NCBI RefSeq assembly: GCF_030433435.1
Contig: NZ_JANRHH010000021.1
Coordinates: 1 to 46,837 of the forward strand
Direction of reading: 5' to 3'
Origin: Polycladomyces subterraneus
GTDB lineage: Bacteria; Bacillota; Bacilli; Thermoactinomycetales; JIR-001
Length of the DNA: 46,837 nucleotides
A model generated the notes under the pieces. The model saw only the letters and a list, made by a program, of their open reading frames with translations, was not told where the DNA came from and ran no database searches. Positions 33,179-42,313 of the stretch are shown here, piece by piece. The translations under genes and the position numbers were made by a program. How positions within the stretch are numbered: position 1 is the stretch's first letter; each line of letters starts with the position of its first letter.

Positions 33179-34038
33179 TTTCCGCTCAATCCTTTACCTC
33201 CGTACAGTGTGGCCATCGTCTCATTAGAGAGATGGAACACATGTTCCTCCTGTGGAAAACGCGTTTCTTTGACAGCTTGCACATAACGCCGGATCCCTTC
33301 CTGCATCACCGCTCCCGCTTCCGCAAACGCTTGAACGAAGGAAGGGTTTACCTCGCTTGCGATTTGTAAGACGTCGTGGAAGACCAGCACTTGTCCATCA
33401 CAGTAACGTCCTGCCCCGATCCCGATCGTCGGGATGGTGATCGCCTCCGTAATTTCCCGCGCCAACTCCTCTGGCACGCACTCCAATACCAACGCGAACG
33501 CTCCCGCCTCTTCCAGCAGACGAGCATCACGGATCAGGCGCTTCGCCGTTTCGGCATCACGCCCTTGTACCCGGTAACCGCCCAGTTGGTGAACCGATTG
33601 CGGTGTCAAGCCCAGGTGGCCCATCACCGGAATGCCAGCCGCCACACAAGCGCGTACCACATGCAGGATTTCTTCACCGCCCTCGATCTTAACGGCTTTG
33701 GCTCCTGCTTCCTGCATTAGGCGTCCTGCGGCCCGAAGTGCATGCTCCGTTCCCAGATGGCTGGTGAGAAACGGCAGATCGGATACCACGAACGCATGTT
33801 TCGTTCCGCGGGTAACCGCCTTGGTGTGGTGCACCATATCATCGATGGTGACCGGGATGGTGGAATCATACCCCAATACCACCATCCCCAGCGAGTCCCC
33901 CACCAAAATCACATCCACTCCCGCCTGATCCGCCAATTTGGCCGAAGGATAATCATAGGCCGTGATCATGGCGATTTTCTGCCCTTTTGCTTTCATATCG
34001 CGCAACATGCGGGTGGTGACTTTTTTCCGCCCTTCCAT
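33175..34038 (-). CDS. panB: 3-methyl-2-oxobutanoate hydroxymethyltransferase
   Basis: The first step of pantoate synthesis: adds a hydroxymethyl group from methylene-tetrahydrofolate to ketoisovalerate. Residues: MITAYDYPSAKLADQAGVDVILVGDSLGMV (metal-binding Asp), GYDSTIPVTIDDM, VKIEGGE, GHLGLTPQSV and VLECVPEELA with the catalytic Glu. The protein has about 287 residues from the ATG at 34038, which has GGAGGGA seven bases upstream. An in-frame TTG further up is not needed. A structured leader with a terminator lies directly upstream. Confidence 0.96.
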   Translation of the reverse strand: MEGRKKVTTRMLRDMKAKGQKIAMITAYDYPSAKLADQAGVDVILVGDSLGMVVLGYDSTIPVTIDDMVHHTKAVTRGTKHAFVVSDLPFLTSHLGTEHALRAAGRLMQEAGAKAVKIEGGEEILHVVRACVAAGIPVMGHLGLTPQSVHQLGGYRVQGRDAETAKRLIRDARLLEEAGAFALVLECVPEELAREITEAITIPTIGIGAGRYCDGQVLVFHDVLQIASEVNPSFVQAFAEAGAVMQEGIRRYVQAVKETRFPQEEHVFHLSNETMATLYGGKGLSGK

Positions 34039-34040
34039 CT

Positions 34041-34286
34041 CGATTCCCTCCGATCGCTGCTGAGCCGAACGGGAACCCGCCAAAGACAAAAAACGCCTCT
34101 CAGCCGGAAAAAGGACTGAAAAGGCGTTGGTTTCACCCTTTTCTCTGTCTCCGTCCCTCCCTCAGGCTCAGAGCAGACTTTGAAAAAGCGATTCGGTTTT
34201 CCCTTAACATGTCCATCAGGCCTACACGCGACGTGCAACTCCCGAAAAAGGGATATTGCCGTCGCCTTAAGGGTAACGCAAAAAAG
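34041..34286 (-). promoter_or_regulatory. Candidate attenuation leader upstream of panB
   Basis: In about 245 bases between birA and panB the minus strand can form several hairpins. The outer CCCTTAA...TTAAGGG (34273-34267 with 34207-34201) encloses GCAA-CCC/GGG-TTGC (34259-34235) and CACG-CGA-CGTG (34235-34225). Near the 3' end GAAAAGG (34143-34137) can pair with CCTTTTC (34124-34118). That strand is also needed by a terminator (34128-34092) followed by six T. The two structures exclude each other, as in attenuators and riboswitches. The ligand is unknown. The promoter is unclear, so read-through from birA is possible. Confidence 0.45.
34086..34128 (-). terminator. Terminator/attenuator 50 bases before panB
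   Basis: AACGCCT pairs with AGGCGTT, plus TTCAG with CTGAG after a bulge, then TTTTTT. Confidence 0.75.
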
Positions 34287-35282
34287 TCAATTTGGCAATC
34301 CCTGCTCATACCAGCGAATGTCCGCTGAGTAGACGGGCACAATCCCTTCATCGGTTTCCAACAGCAATGCCCCGGAAGCATGAAGCCCCTTGGCTATACC
34401 CTGTCGCGGCCCTTGCGGGGTATGAGCCGTCACTGATTGACCGAGCATACAGGCGAAAGATTCCCAGGAATGGCGAATCGTTTCAAATCCTTCGCTCAGA
34501 TACAGATCATACACATACTCCAATTCTTCCAAAATCGCCGCGATCAGCTTTGCCCGCCGATAGGTACGCCCACTTTCGGCAGCCAGTGAGGTGGCGATGG
34601 TTTTCAAATCCTCAGGGAACGATGTGGCCGGTGTGTTGACATTCACCCCGATCCCCAGAACGACATAATGAATTTGATCCTGTTCTCCTCTCAACTCCGT
34701 CAGGATGCCACACACTTTTCTCCCATCGATCAACAGATCGTTGGGCCATTTGATCGTGACCGGCAACCCCGTTTCTCTTCGGATGGCCCGCGTTACTCCG
34801 ACTGACGCCATCAAGGTCAACTGCGGAGCGAGATTGAGCGGGATCGGTGGCCGTAGCAACAAACTCATCCAAATACCGGAGCGCGGCGGTGAGTGCCATT
34901 TCCGCCCCATACGTCCGCGTCCCTGTTTCTGCTCGTCGGCAAGAAACAAGGCCCCTTCCTCGGCGCCGGATCGCACGCCTTGATGTGCCAGCCATTGTGT
35001 CGATTCCACCGATTCCACATAATGAATAGCATGTCCAAACCGTCGCGTGGAGAGCAACGCCTTGATCTCCTCCGGCGCAATCCGGTCCGGCTGATACCGG
35101 AGGCAGTACCCCGCTTTCGGTCTGGCCTCGATTTCATACCCCGCCTTTCTCAGTTCGTCGATATGCTTCCAGATCGCTGTACGGGTACAGCCCAACTGTC
35201 TGCTGATCTCCTCGCCGGATACGAAATGACCGGCATGCTCGATCAGCAGTGCCAACAGGCGTTCGCGGATCTCACTTCCCAA
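34287..35282 (-). CDS. birA: Biotin protein ligase / biotin operon repressor
   Basis: Attaches biotin to acetyl-CoA carboxylase and, with its N-terminal helix-turn-helix, represses biotin genes. The 331 residues have a winged helix at about 18-55 (VSGEEISRQLGCTRTAIWKHIDELR), so it is the bifunctional class. The ligase active site is EQKQGRGRMGRKWHSPP (the biotinyl-AMP loop), followed by TIKWPNDLLIDGRKVCGILTEL and VLGIGVNVNT. The start is a TTG at 35282 inside the end of cca (11-base overlap); GGAGGGAAGG precedes it. Confidence 0.95.
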   Translation of the reverse strand: MGSEIRERLLALLIEHAGHFVSGEEISRQLGCTRTAIWKHIDELRKAGYEIEARPKAGYCLRYQPDRIAPEEIKALLSTRRFGHAIHYVESVESTQWLAHQGVRSGAEEGALFLADEQKQGRGRMGRKWHSPPRSGIWMSLLLRPPIPLNLAPQLTLMASVGVTRAIRRETGLPVTIKWPNDLLIDGRKVCGILTELRGEQDQIHYVVLGIGVNVNTPATSFPEDLKTIATSLAAESGRTYRRAKLIAAILEELEYVYDLYLSEGFETIRHSWESFACMLGQSVTAHTPQGPRQGIAKGLHASGALLLETDEGIVPVYSADIRWYEQGLPN

Positions 35283-36498
35283 ATTGCCTTCCCTCCTCCA
35301 ACAAACGGGAACGGTCGTTGGGCAACCGTCCCAATGCCACTTGCTCCAGTAAATACGCCAAAGCCTGTCCCACCCATCGACCGGGAGGGCACCCCGTCGC
35401 CCGGATCAGATCGCTTCCGTCAATCGCCAGGTCGGACAGTTGCCGTACAGGCATTTCCTTTGCCCATCTCTCAAACAGCACTTCCAGTCGCTCGGCTGTC
35501 TCTGTATCAATATGACCCATTACCCGGCTCCACTGAAGAGATTGTAACACCGGTTCCGTCCCCTGTCGGAAAAGGAGTCGTTTCCCCTCGGTCGGGGAAA
35601 TCATTTGCCAATTCGGACAGTCGAACGCCAACTGGTAAATCCCGCCAATCATTTTCACATCCGCCGACTTTAATCGCAATAAACGCAGATGTGCCGCCGC
35701 TCGCTCCGGAGGAACGTGGCAAGCGTGTAACAATAACCCCCATCTTCCTTCGCGGGTGGTAAGACGGTCGAATCGTTCCGCGGGAAGCAGTTCTGCCTTT
35801 TGGATGTGCTCCCAGCAGTGAAATGGCGGCAGGTGGGGTAACAGGTCCCACTCCTGCAAATACTGCACTGCGATGGAAGGAGATTTCACCGACCACACTT
35901 TCTCCAACTCCGCCGTCACCCGTTCCACGGCCAGGTGTCTGAGGATATGACGCATTCGGCAGATGGCATGGCCTGTCTCGTCAGTAATCCGGAATCCCAG
36001 CTGAGCACTGAATCGAACTGCCCGCAACATGCGCAACGCATCCTCTGCAAATCGCTCTTCTGCGTTTCCAACAGTTCGGATTCGTCTCTCTTTCAAGTCT
36101 TTCTGTCCACCAAACGGATCATACAGACGCCCCTCTCGATCCATCGCCATCGCATTGACGGTAAAATCCCGCCGTGCTAGATCGTCCTCCAAACGGGAAA
36201 CAAAGACCACTTTGTCGGGTCGGCGATGATCCGAGTAGCCTGTCTCAACCCGAAAAGTGGTCACCTCCACCGGTTGCCCGTCGAGAATCACGGTCACGGT
36301 TCCATGCTTCAGACCTGTCGCTGCCGTACGGGGAAACAACGCCTGTACCGTTTCCGGCCGGGCATCCGTTGTGACGTCATAGTCCTTTGGCTGTTTGCCC
36401 AACAACTCGTCACGAACGCAACCCCCGACCAGATACGCTTGATATCCTGCTGACTCCAAACGTTCCATCACCCACAATGCCGCTTTTCGTGGGTCCAT
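35272..36498 (-). CDS. cca: CCA tRNA nucleotidyltransferase
   Basis: Adds or repairs the 3' CCA of tRNAs. The class II nucleotidyltransferase head shows YLVGGCVRDELLGKQPKDYDVTTDARPE (GG and DxD metal motif), DDLARRDFTVNAMAMD and YDPFGGQKDL. RFAEDALRMLRAVRFSAQLGF is the RNA- and nucleotide-selecting part; helical body and tail domains follow. About 408 residues from the ATG at 36498, which follows GGGAGGAAG. It starts 17 bases after bshA. Confidence 0.95.
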   Translation of the reverse strand: MDPRKAALWVMERLESAGYQAYLVGGCVRDELLGKQPKDYDVTTDARPETVQALFPRTAATGLKHGTVTVILDGQPVEVTTFRVETGYSDHRRPDKVVFVSRLEDDLARRDFTVNAMAMDREGRLYDPFGGQKDLKERRIRTVGNAEERFAEDALRMLRAVRFSAQLGFRITDETGHAICRMRHILRHLAVERVTAELEKVWSVKSPSIAVQYLQEWDLLPHLPPFHCWEHIQKAELLPAERFDRLTTREGRWGLLLHACHVPPERAAAHLRLLRLKSADVKMIGGIYQLAFDCPNWQMISPTEGKRLLFRQGTEPVLQSLQWSRVMGHIDTETAERLEVLFERWAKEMPVRQLSDLAIDGSDLIRATGCPPGRWVGQALAYLLEQVALGRLPNDRSRLLEEGRQFGK

Positions 36499-36515
36499 GT
36501 TCTTCCTCCCTACTC

Positions 36516-37637
36516 TCACGGCTCAGCCAGTACCCGCCGATACAACGCTTCGTATTCATCCGCGATTTTTTCCGCACTGAACTGTTCCCGCGCCCGTTTT
36601 AACCCGTTTTCGGAGAAACGCCGGTGTTTAACCGGATCCGTCAGCAGCTCCAGCGCATATGCCGCCATCTGGTCTACATCCCCGATATCCGCCAGGTAAC
36701 CGGTCTCCCCGTGCTTTACCACTTCCGGCAAACCGCCCGCGTTGGATGTGACAGCCGGGACGCCGCAGGCCATCGCTTCCAACGCCACCAAGCCGAAACT
36801 CTCTTTAGCGGATGGCAACAACAGCAAATCGGCGAGGGAAATGAGCTGCGCCACTTCGTCCTGTTTCCCGAGAAAGACCACTTGCTGATCCAAATTCAAT
36901 TCATTTACCAGTTCCGACACCCGAGGCAACTCCGGCCCGTCGCCCACCAGCAACAGTCTCGCGGGGATTTGGCGCTGTACTTTTTCAAACACCCTGACCA
37001 CGTCATCCACCCGTTTGACGGCCCGGAAATTGGAGATATGGAGCAGCAATTTTTCGTCCGGCCTCGCGTATTGGGCCCGGATGTGCGATACGTCGCGCGG
37101 ATAGTAAACACGCGGGTCAACGAAATTGTAGATGCGTTGGATGGATGAATCCACGCAAAACGACTCGCGCGTCTGCTTCACCAAATCGTCCGACACTGCC
37201 GTCACTGCATCACTCTCCCGTATGCCGAAACAGATGATGTCCTGAAGTGACGGATCTTCCCCCAATACGGTAATGTCTGTCCCGTGCAGGGTGGTCACCA
37301 CCCGAAACGACCCGCCGGTCATCTGTTTGGCCAGATATGCACAAATAGCGTGCGGGACGGCGTAGTGGACGTGCAAAATGTCCAATTGATGGATCTTGGC
37401 CACTTGGGCCATCCGGTTGGCCAATGCCAGATCATAGGGCGGATATTTGAATACCGCATAACGGTTCGCTTCCACTTCATGATAATGGATATGATGATGA
37501 AATCGTCCGAGACGAAACGGCATGCTGTACGTGATGAAATGAACCTGGTGGCCACGCTCCGCCATCATCTTGCCCAGTTCGGTGGCCACCACGCCTGATC
37601 CCCCGTGGGTGGGGTAACACGAAATGCCAATTCTCAT
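36516..37637 (-). CDS. bshA: BshA, N-acetylglucosaminyl-L-malate synthase
   Basis: First step of bacillithiol synthesis: transfers GlcNAc from UDP-GlcNAc to L-malate. A GT4, GT-B-fold enzyme of 373 residues. N-terminal [54 protein letters not shown], the C-terminal donor loop [17 protein letters not shown] and [31 protein letters not shown] (the EX7E motif) are all BshA marks. GAGGAGG lies before the ATG. It is cotranscribed with bshB1. Confidence 0.95.
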   Translation of the reverse strand: MRIGISCYPTHGGSGVVATELGKMMAERGHQVHFITYSMPFRLGRFHHHIHYHEVEANRYAVFKYPPYDLALANRMAQVAKIHQLDILHVHYAVPHAICAYLAKQMTGGSFRVVTTLHGTDITVLGEDPSLQDIICFGIRESDAVTAVSDDLVKQTRESFCVDSSIQRIYNFVDPRVYYPRDVSHIRAQYARPDEKLLLHISNFRAVKRVDDVVRVFEKVQRQIPARLLLVGDGPELPRVSELVNELNLDQQVVFLGKQDEVAQLISLADLLLLPSAKESFGLVALEAMACGVPAVTSNAGGLPEVVKHGETGYLADIGDVDQMAAYALELLTDPVKHRRFSENGLKRAREQFSAEKIADEYEALYRRVLAEP

Positions 37638-37655
37638 CCTGCTGAGGCCTCCTCG

Positions 37656-38363
37656 TCATAGGAGCCGATCCATCGCCAACGGACGGGTCTTAGCCAATCC
37701 TTCCCCGTACAATGTGCGAATTTGATGGCCCCAAAGTTGGTCCCGTCCCCGAATCATTGCCAAATAACTGGGATGATTGAGTGGCGTATCCACTTCACCC
37801 TGAGAGCGGTCAAACTGACTGGCATAGGCCTGGATCGCCTCCATCTTTCGTTCGTAGACATCAGTGATATCGACGATGACGTCCGCCGGCCCAACATCGT
37901 TGATAAAGTAATGGAACACTTGTTCCACCCGATGGGCAGGCCAATCCCCGTCCACTTTCCGGTTGCGGATCCCGGCGTCAAACACTGCTTCCTTCACCAT
38001 TCGGCTGCAGGCCACATGGTCAGGATGACGGTCCTCACTGTACGGAGCCAACACGATGCGCGGGCGCAATCGTCGGATCACCTCAGTCATGCGTCGAATC
38101 TGTTCTTCCGTACCTTTCAGCCCTCGGTCAGGAAATCCGAGATTGATCCGTTCGGTCAGACCAAGGACGGAAGCGGCTTTTTCTGCCTCCTGTCGGCGCA
38201 ATTCCACCGTTCCATTGGAGGAAAGCTCCGCTGCTGTTAGATCGCAAATCGCCACCGAAAACCCTTGGGCCTGATGTTTGGCCAAAATGCCGCCCGCTCC
38301 AATTTCCACATCATCCGGATGGGCACCGAATGCCAAAATGTCCACACGTTGGTTGACCGTCAT
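37656..38363 (-). CDS. bshB1: BshB1, bacillithiol deacetylase
   Basis: Second bacillithiol step: zinc-dependent removal of acetyl from GlcNAc-malate. A 235-residue LmbE/PIG-L fold. [14 protein letters not shown] is the metal-binding AHPDD motif; [16 protein letters not shown] supplies the third His. [12 protein letters not shown] and the family's typical C-terminal [17 protein letters not shown] are also present. It overlaps mgsA by four bases and is followed by bshA after 18 bases. Confidence 0.94.
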   Translation of the reverse strand: MTVNQRVDILAFGAHPDDVEIGAGGILAKHQAQGFSVAICDLTAAELSSNGTVELRRQEAEKAASVLGLTERINLGFPDRGLKGTEEQIRRMTEVIRRLRPRIVLAPYSEDRHPDHVACSRMVKEAVFDAGIRNRKVDGDWPAHRVEQVFHYFINDVGPADVIVDITDVYERKMEAIQAYASQFDRSQGEVDTPLNHPSYLAMIRGRDQLWGHQIRTLYGEGLAKTRPLAMDRLL

Positions 38364-38785
38364 GCGTTTCCCTCCTCTCTGGCATTAGCTTGATTCACGA
38401 TTTCCCGCCAGGCGAAATCCCCTTGTTGGATCGACCGGATCAACACTTCCGCCGCCGCGAGATTGGTGGCCACGGGAATGCCGTGCACGTCGGCCAACCG
38501 GAGCAATGCCAATATATCCGGTTCGTGCGGCTGAGCGGTCAGCGGATCGCGAAGAAAAATAATGCAATCCATTTTGTTTTCCGCTACCAGTGCCCCGATT
38601 TGTTGGTCGCCGCCGAGCGGTCCCGATTGAAACCGGTGAACATGGAGACCTGTCGCCTCCATGATCTTCCGACCAGTCGTTCCTGTTGCGTAAAGATGGT
38701 GTTGCTTCAATATATCCCGATAGGCGATCGCAAAATTCACCATTTGCTCTTTTTTTCGATCGTGCGCAATCAGTGCGATGTGCAT
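38360..38785 (-). CDS. mgsA: Methylglyoxal synthase
   Basis: Converts dihydroxyacetone phosphate to methylglyoxal and phosphate, a glycolytic bypass. The 141 residues start [74 protein letters not shown] contains the phosphate-binding GTTG, the GGDQQIG loop with the catalytic Asp and the His of QPHEPD. GGGAGGGATG precedes the ATG at 38785; the frame upstream of it (to 38863) is not family-like. Confidence 0.95.
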   Translation of the reverse strand: MHIALIAHDRKKEQMVNFAIAYRDILKQHHLYATGTTGRKIMEATGLHVHRFQSGPLGGDQQIGALVAENKMDCIIFLRDPLTAQPHEPDILALLRLADVHGIPVATNLAAAEVLIRSIQQGDFAWREIVNQANAREEGNA

Positions 38786-38789
38786 CGGC

Positions 38790-39776
38790 TCATCCCTCCC
38801 GTGTAAAAGAATGGGCATGTGTAAACAACGCCGGTGTTCCACCGGTGTGCCAAAACAAGACACGGGAACCGATTTTGCCGCAATGGAACAGATCCAACAG
38901 ACCCGCTAACGCCTTGCCGGTGTAGATAGGATCAACGAACAACCCTTCCGACCTTGCCAACAGGCGTATGGCTTCATTACCCGCATCTGACGGAACCCCA
39001 TATTTTTTTCCTATGTAGGCGTCTTCCACATGCACTTCCGCGGCCGAAAGGCGTCGGTCGGAGCCCAGAAAAGCCAGAAGATCGTTCGCCATACGGACAA
39101 CCTCCGGTATCAGCTCATCCGCCTTCAGCCATACACTGATCCCGATCAGTTTGATCGGGGCGGGATGAAGCACCTTCCCTGCCAACAGACCGGCCAACGT
39201 ACCGCCACTGCCGACAGCCAGCACGATCGATTCCGGATGGGCTCCCGATTGTGCCAGCTGATCCAGCAATACATCCCACGCCCGCTTGTAACCGTAATCC
39301 CCGATGGGCGTGGAGCCACCTACCGGAACCACATATGGCTTTTTCCCTTTTTGCCGTGCTACTTCGGCCCATTTCTCCATTTCTTCCAGCAATGGTTTGG
39401 AACCGTACACCCCGGTGGTTTTCATTTCCGCACCCAATATGTGATCCAACAACAGGTTCCCCTGCTGAATGCCCATGTGCTTCCCGGCAAAACAGAGCCA
39501 CGGTTCCAGTCCGGCACGCCGGGCGCACGCTGCCGTCAGCCGGGCGTGGTTGGACTGCGGGCTGCCCCCGGTGATGACTGTGTCACACCCCTTTGCCAAC
39601 GCATCACCAAGCAGATACTCCAGTTTGCGCACCTTATTTCCACCAAACGCAATCCCGGTCAGATCATCCCGTTTGACCCAGCATTCCTTCAGCCCGGTGA
39701 CCCGCTCCAATCCGTGCAGGCGGTGCAGCGGTGTCTCTCCCCACATCAGTGGATAGCGGGACAAATGTGTATCCAC
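38790..39776 (-). CDS. D-cysteine desulfhydrase / ACC deaminase-family PLP enzyme
   Basis: A fold-type II PLP enzyme of about 328 residues. Family features: [20 protein letters not shown], the Schiff-base lysine in [42 protein letters not shown] and [13 protein letters not shown] (phosphate loop). The substrate residues match D-cysteine desulfhydrase more than ACC deaminase in general sequence, but the exact substrate (D-cysteine, ACC, or L-cysteate-like) is not proven. The GTG at 39776 follows AAAGGAAG. It sits between dapB and mgsA, an insertion relative to the Bacillus order. With bacillithiol genes next door, a role in cysteine/thiol balance is an attractive inference. Confidence 0.8.
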   Translation of the reverse strand: MDTHLSRYPLMWGETPLHRLHGLERVTGLKECWVKRDDLTGIAFGGNKVRKLEYLLGDALAKGCDTVITGGSPQSNHARLTAACARRAGLEPWLCFAGKHMGIQQGNLLLDHILGAEMKTTGVYGSKPLLEEMEKWAEVARQKGKKPYVVPVGGSTPIGDYGYKRAWDVLLDQLAQSGAHPESIVLAVGSGGTLAGLLAGKVLHPAPIKLIGISVWLKADELIPEVVRMANDLLAFLGSDRRLSAAEVHVEDAYIGKKYGVPSDAGNEAIRLLARSEGLFVDPIYTGKALAGLLDLFHCGKIGSRVLFWHTGGTPALFTHAHSFTREG

Positions 39777-39789
39777 CTTGTCACTTCCT

Positions 39790-40593
39790 TTATAAATCCA
39801 AGATGTTTTCCAGGCCGTATACCAGACGATCAAATTCCATCACTTTCTCAATAGCCAGCTTCACACCCGGCATAAACGACTCCCGGTTCAATGAATCGTG
39901 ACGGATCGTCAACAACTGCCCCGGCCCGCCGAACAGGACCTCTTGATGTGCCACGATGCCGGGAAGACGTACGCTGTGGATGCGGAATCCGTCGTAGTAA
40001 GCACCGCGCGCTCCTTCCAACGTCTCTTTTTCCTCAGGATGTCCTTGGCGAAACTCATTCCGTACATCCGCGATTAATTCTGCTGTTTTGACGGCTGTGC
40101 CTGACGGTGCATCCAGCTTTTTGTCATGATGCAATTCGATGATCTCCACATGTGGCAGATACTTGCTTGCCTTTGCCGCAAATACCATCATCAGTACCGC
40201 GCCGATGGCGAAGTTGGGCGCTACGATCGCCCCGATGCCCTTTTCACGACAACGTGCATCCAATTGTCCCAAATCCTCCCGCGACAGGCCACTGGTGCCG
40301 ATCACGGGGCGAACTCCTGCTTCCAACGCGATTTCCGCATGACGCCGCACCACATCCGGTGTTGTGAAATCCACCAGAACGTCGGGACGGTCTTTGGCGA
40401 TCGCTTCTTCCACCGATCCGATAAATGTCACACCCAGTTTACCGATACCCGCCACTTCTCCCACATCTTGTCCCACTGCGGACCGGGAAATGCCACTGAC
40501 CAGCGTCATTCCTTCTTCCCGATGCAACAACTTCACCACTTCTTGTCCCATGCGGCCGCTCGCCCCGGCCACCGCGACACGAATCTCACTCAT
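39790..40593 (-). CDS. dapB: 4-hydroxy-tetrahydrodipicolinate reductase
   Basis: Lysine/diaminopimelate pathway. The 267 residues start with the NAD(P) loop VAVAGASGRMGQEVV. VDFTTPDVV, GTSGLSREDL, NFAIGAVLMM, the signature EIIELHHDKKLDAPSGTA (catalytic His and Lys) and a C-terminal GGPGQLLTIRHDSLNRESFMPGV follow. The diaminopimelate made here feeds both peptidoglycan and, through dipicolinate, spores. GGGAGGGAG lies before the ATG. Confidence 0.97.
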   Translation of the reverse strand: MSEIRVAVAGASGRMGQEVVKLLHREEGMTLVSGISRSAVGQDVGEVAGIGKLGVTFIGSVEEAIAKDRPDVLVDFTTPDVVRRHAEIALEAGVRPVIGTSGLSREDLGQLDARCREKGIGAIVAPNFAIGAVLMMVFAAKASKYLPHVEIIELHHDKKLDAPSGTAVKTAELIADVRNEFRQGHPEEKETLEGARGAYYDGFRIHSVRLPGIVAHQEVLFGGPGQLLTIRHDSLNRESFMPGVKLAIEKVMEFDRLVYGLENILDL

Positions 40594-40618
40594 TGATTAC
40601 TCCCTCCCCTATATGCGC

Positions 40619-40960
40619 TCATGCTTCAGTGTTCGTTTCGATGCGGGTCCAACGATTGGCATCTCGTGTGTTATATTTGTGCATGACGCGGTCAAACGCC
40701 TCTTCCAAATCAATACCGAGTGAATTGGCGAAACAAATGATGATAAACAGGATATCACCCAATTCCATGTCGATGCTGTTCTCTGCTTCACCCTCTTTTT
40801 TCGGCTTTTCTCCGTAGCGGTGATTCACTTCCCGCGCCAGCTCGCCCACTTCCTCCGTCATGCGGGCCAACATGGACAACGGTTGAAAATACCCTTCCTT
40901 GAACTGACGAATATATCGATCCACTTCTTGTTGCATGTCGTACATCGTTTTACGATCCAT
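40619..40960 (-). CDS. ypjD: MazG-type nucleotide pyrophosphohydrolase (YpjD)
   Basis: A 113-residue all-helical NTP pyrophosphohydrolase. The metal-binding MTEEVGELAREVNHRYG (E-x-x-E) and the later SIDMELGDILFIIICFANSLGIDLEEAF (E-x-x-D) are the MazG/YpjD motifs. It cleaves non-canonical or damaged nucleoside triphosphates. The ATG at 40960 follows GAGGAGGG. It is the first gene of the dapB-mgsA-bsh-cca-birA cluster, as in Bacillus subtilis. Confidence 0.9.
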   Translation of the reverse strand: MDRKTMYDMQQEVDRYIRQFKEGYFQPLSMLARMTEEVGELAREVNHRYGEKPKKEGEAENSIDMELGDILFIIICFANSLGIDLEEAFDRVMHKYNTRDANRWTRIETNTEA

Positions 40961-41132
40961 TCTGTAAACCCTCCTCAACCTCCTACATGTTACCCCATTT
41001 TGAGATTGGAAGACAAATCCCTCATCCATCCTTTACAGATCCTCATTGATGCTGCAATAAACCCCCTTGTATAATATAGCAGGTGAGAAACTGGGCATTT
41101 TAAACATGGAAACGAAGTAAAGGCGGGATCAT

Positions 41133-41987
41133 ATGAAAAAACACGTCAAAAACATTGTACTTATCTTGTTGGGTGCATTTATCTATTCTGTCGGCGTCAA
41201 TTACTTCGCCGTCAACAACCGATTAGCCGAAGGCGGATTCACCGGTTTGGCGCTGCTGGCACACTACCAATTGGGCATCTCACCGGCGCTCTTTATTTTC
41301 CTCGTCAATATCCCGCTTTATTTCATCGGGTACAAAGTATTTGGGAAACATACGCTCATCTACACCCTGATCGGTACCAATGCCTCGTCTTTGTTTTTAC
41401 AACTGACCAAAGGTTGGGGTAGTCCGCTCGATGACTTGCTGTTGGCCGCCTTGTATACCGGTGTACTGGTGGGCGTCGGATTGGGGCTGATCTTTCGCGT
41501 TGGTGGAACCACTGGCGGCGTTGACATCATCGCCCGTCTACTTAACAAGTATTTCGACTGGAGCATCGGCCGAACGTTTTTCTTGTTCGACCTGGGTGTA
41601 TTGACGCTGTCCTATGTGTATATCGGACGAGAAAAAGCGATGTATACCATGGTTGCGGTCTTTGTTGGCGCACGCGTCGTCGACTTTGTCGTTGAAGGAT
41701 TGAATTCAGCCAAAGCAGCGACCATCATCTCCAACTCCGCCGTCTCGATTTCCAACAAGATCACCCAAGAAATGAACCGGGGTGCCACCCTGTTAAAAGG
41801 GAGAGGCGGCTACACTGGGGTGGACAAGGAAGTCCTTTACGTGGTCGTCAACCGGAACGAATTGCCCCGTCTGAAACAAATCGTCCACTCCGTCGATCCG
41901 TATGCGTTCGTGGTCGTTCACGATGTTCGGGACGTGTTGGGAGAAGGGTTTACTTACGAAAGCCCGGAGGAAACTAAAATGCAGTGA
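41133..41987 (+). CDS. YitT-family membrane protein (YpjC-like)
   Basis: A 284-residue integral membrane protein with a DUF161-type bundle of about five helices. These include IVLILLGAFIYSVGVNYFAV and FTGLALLAHYQLGISPALFIFLVNIPLYFIGY, plus the GGTTGGVDIIARLLNK signature. A cytosolic DUF2179 domain follows (residues about 205-275: LLKGRGGYTGVDKEVLYVVVNRNELPRLKQIVHSVDPYAFVVVHDV). The function is unknown. Its position next to ypjD, divergent here, matches the ypjC location in Bacillus. GGCGGGATCAT precedes the ATG. Confidence 0.88.
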   Translation: MKKHVKNIVLILLGAFIYSVGVNYFAVNNRLAEGGFTGLALLAHYQLGISPALFIFLVNIPLYFIGYKVFGKHTLIYTLIGTNASSLFLQLTKGWGSPLDDLLLAALYTGVLVGVGLGLIFRVGGTTGGVDIIARLLNKYFDWSIGRTFFLFDLGVLTLSYVYIGREKAMYTMVAVFVGARVVDFVVEGLNSAKAATIISNSAVSISNKITQEMNRGATLLKGRGGYTGVDKEVLYVVVNRNELPRLKQIVHSVDPYAFVVVHDVRDVLGEGFTYESPEETKMQ

Positions 41988-42012
41988 CCCCCGTTTGGAC
42001 GGGGGTTTTTTG
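41987..42012 (+). terminator. Terminator after YitT gene
   Basis: ACCCCCGT and ACGGGGG flank TTGG, followed by a T-run; it starts at the stop codon. Confidence 0.9.
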
Positions 42013-42139
42013 TTGAAGCAGAAAATACGATCTGTCTGACGAATATAGAGATAGGCTGCATATGACGTAGTTGTTTGGGGAGGAAAAATGAGAAAGGCGC
42101 GCTTTCTTTTTTGGTTTCTTTTTGTCTATAGCATGACAG

Positions 42140-42302
42140 TCATTTTTGAGTATCTAAAGTGTTACCTGGTGAAATGGGATTTTCCGATTCACCCCCTTTG
42201 TTTGGATCCGCTGGATTGATGGATTGTTCCAATTCCGGTGTCGGTTGTGGCTGTTGGGATTGAGATTCTTCGGGAGCGAAAAAAAAGAAAAAATGAAGCA
42301 CA
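42140..42302 (-). CDS. Possible short ORF after ypjB, low confidence
   Basis: A 53-codon minus-strand frame starting with GTG about 12 bases after the ypjB stop. The product begins with a run of Phe, then a polar Gln/Pro/Asn-rich chain (EESQSQQPQPTPELEQS, ending TLDTQK). There is no ribosome-binding site and an eight-T tract lies at its start, so it may be a decayed C-terminal extension of ypjB or noise. Confidence 0.25.
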
Positions 42303-42313
42303 ATAGTACCACG

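Noticed and set aside
34118..34143. T-box leader before panB (AGGGTGAAACC resembles AGGGTGGnACC)
   Set aside because: The UGGN needed to pair with the tRNA end is replaced by TGAA, and no specifier stem is evident.
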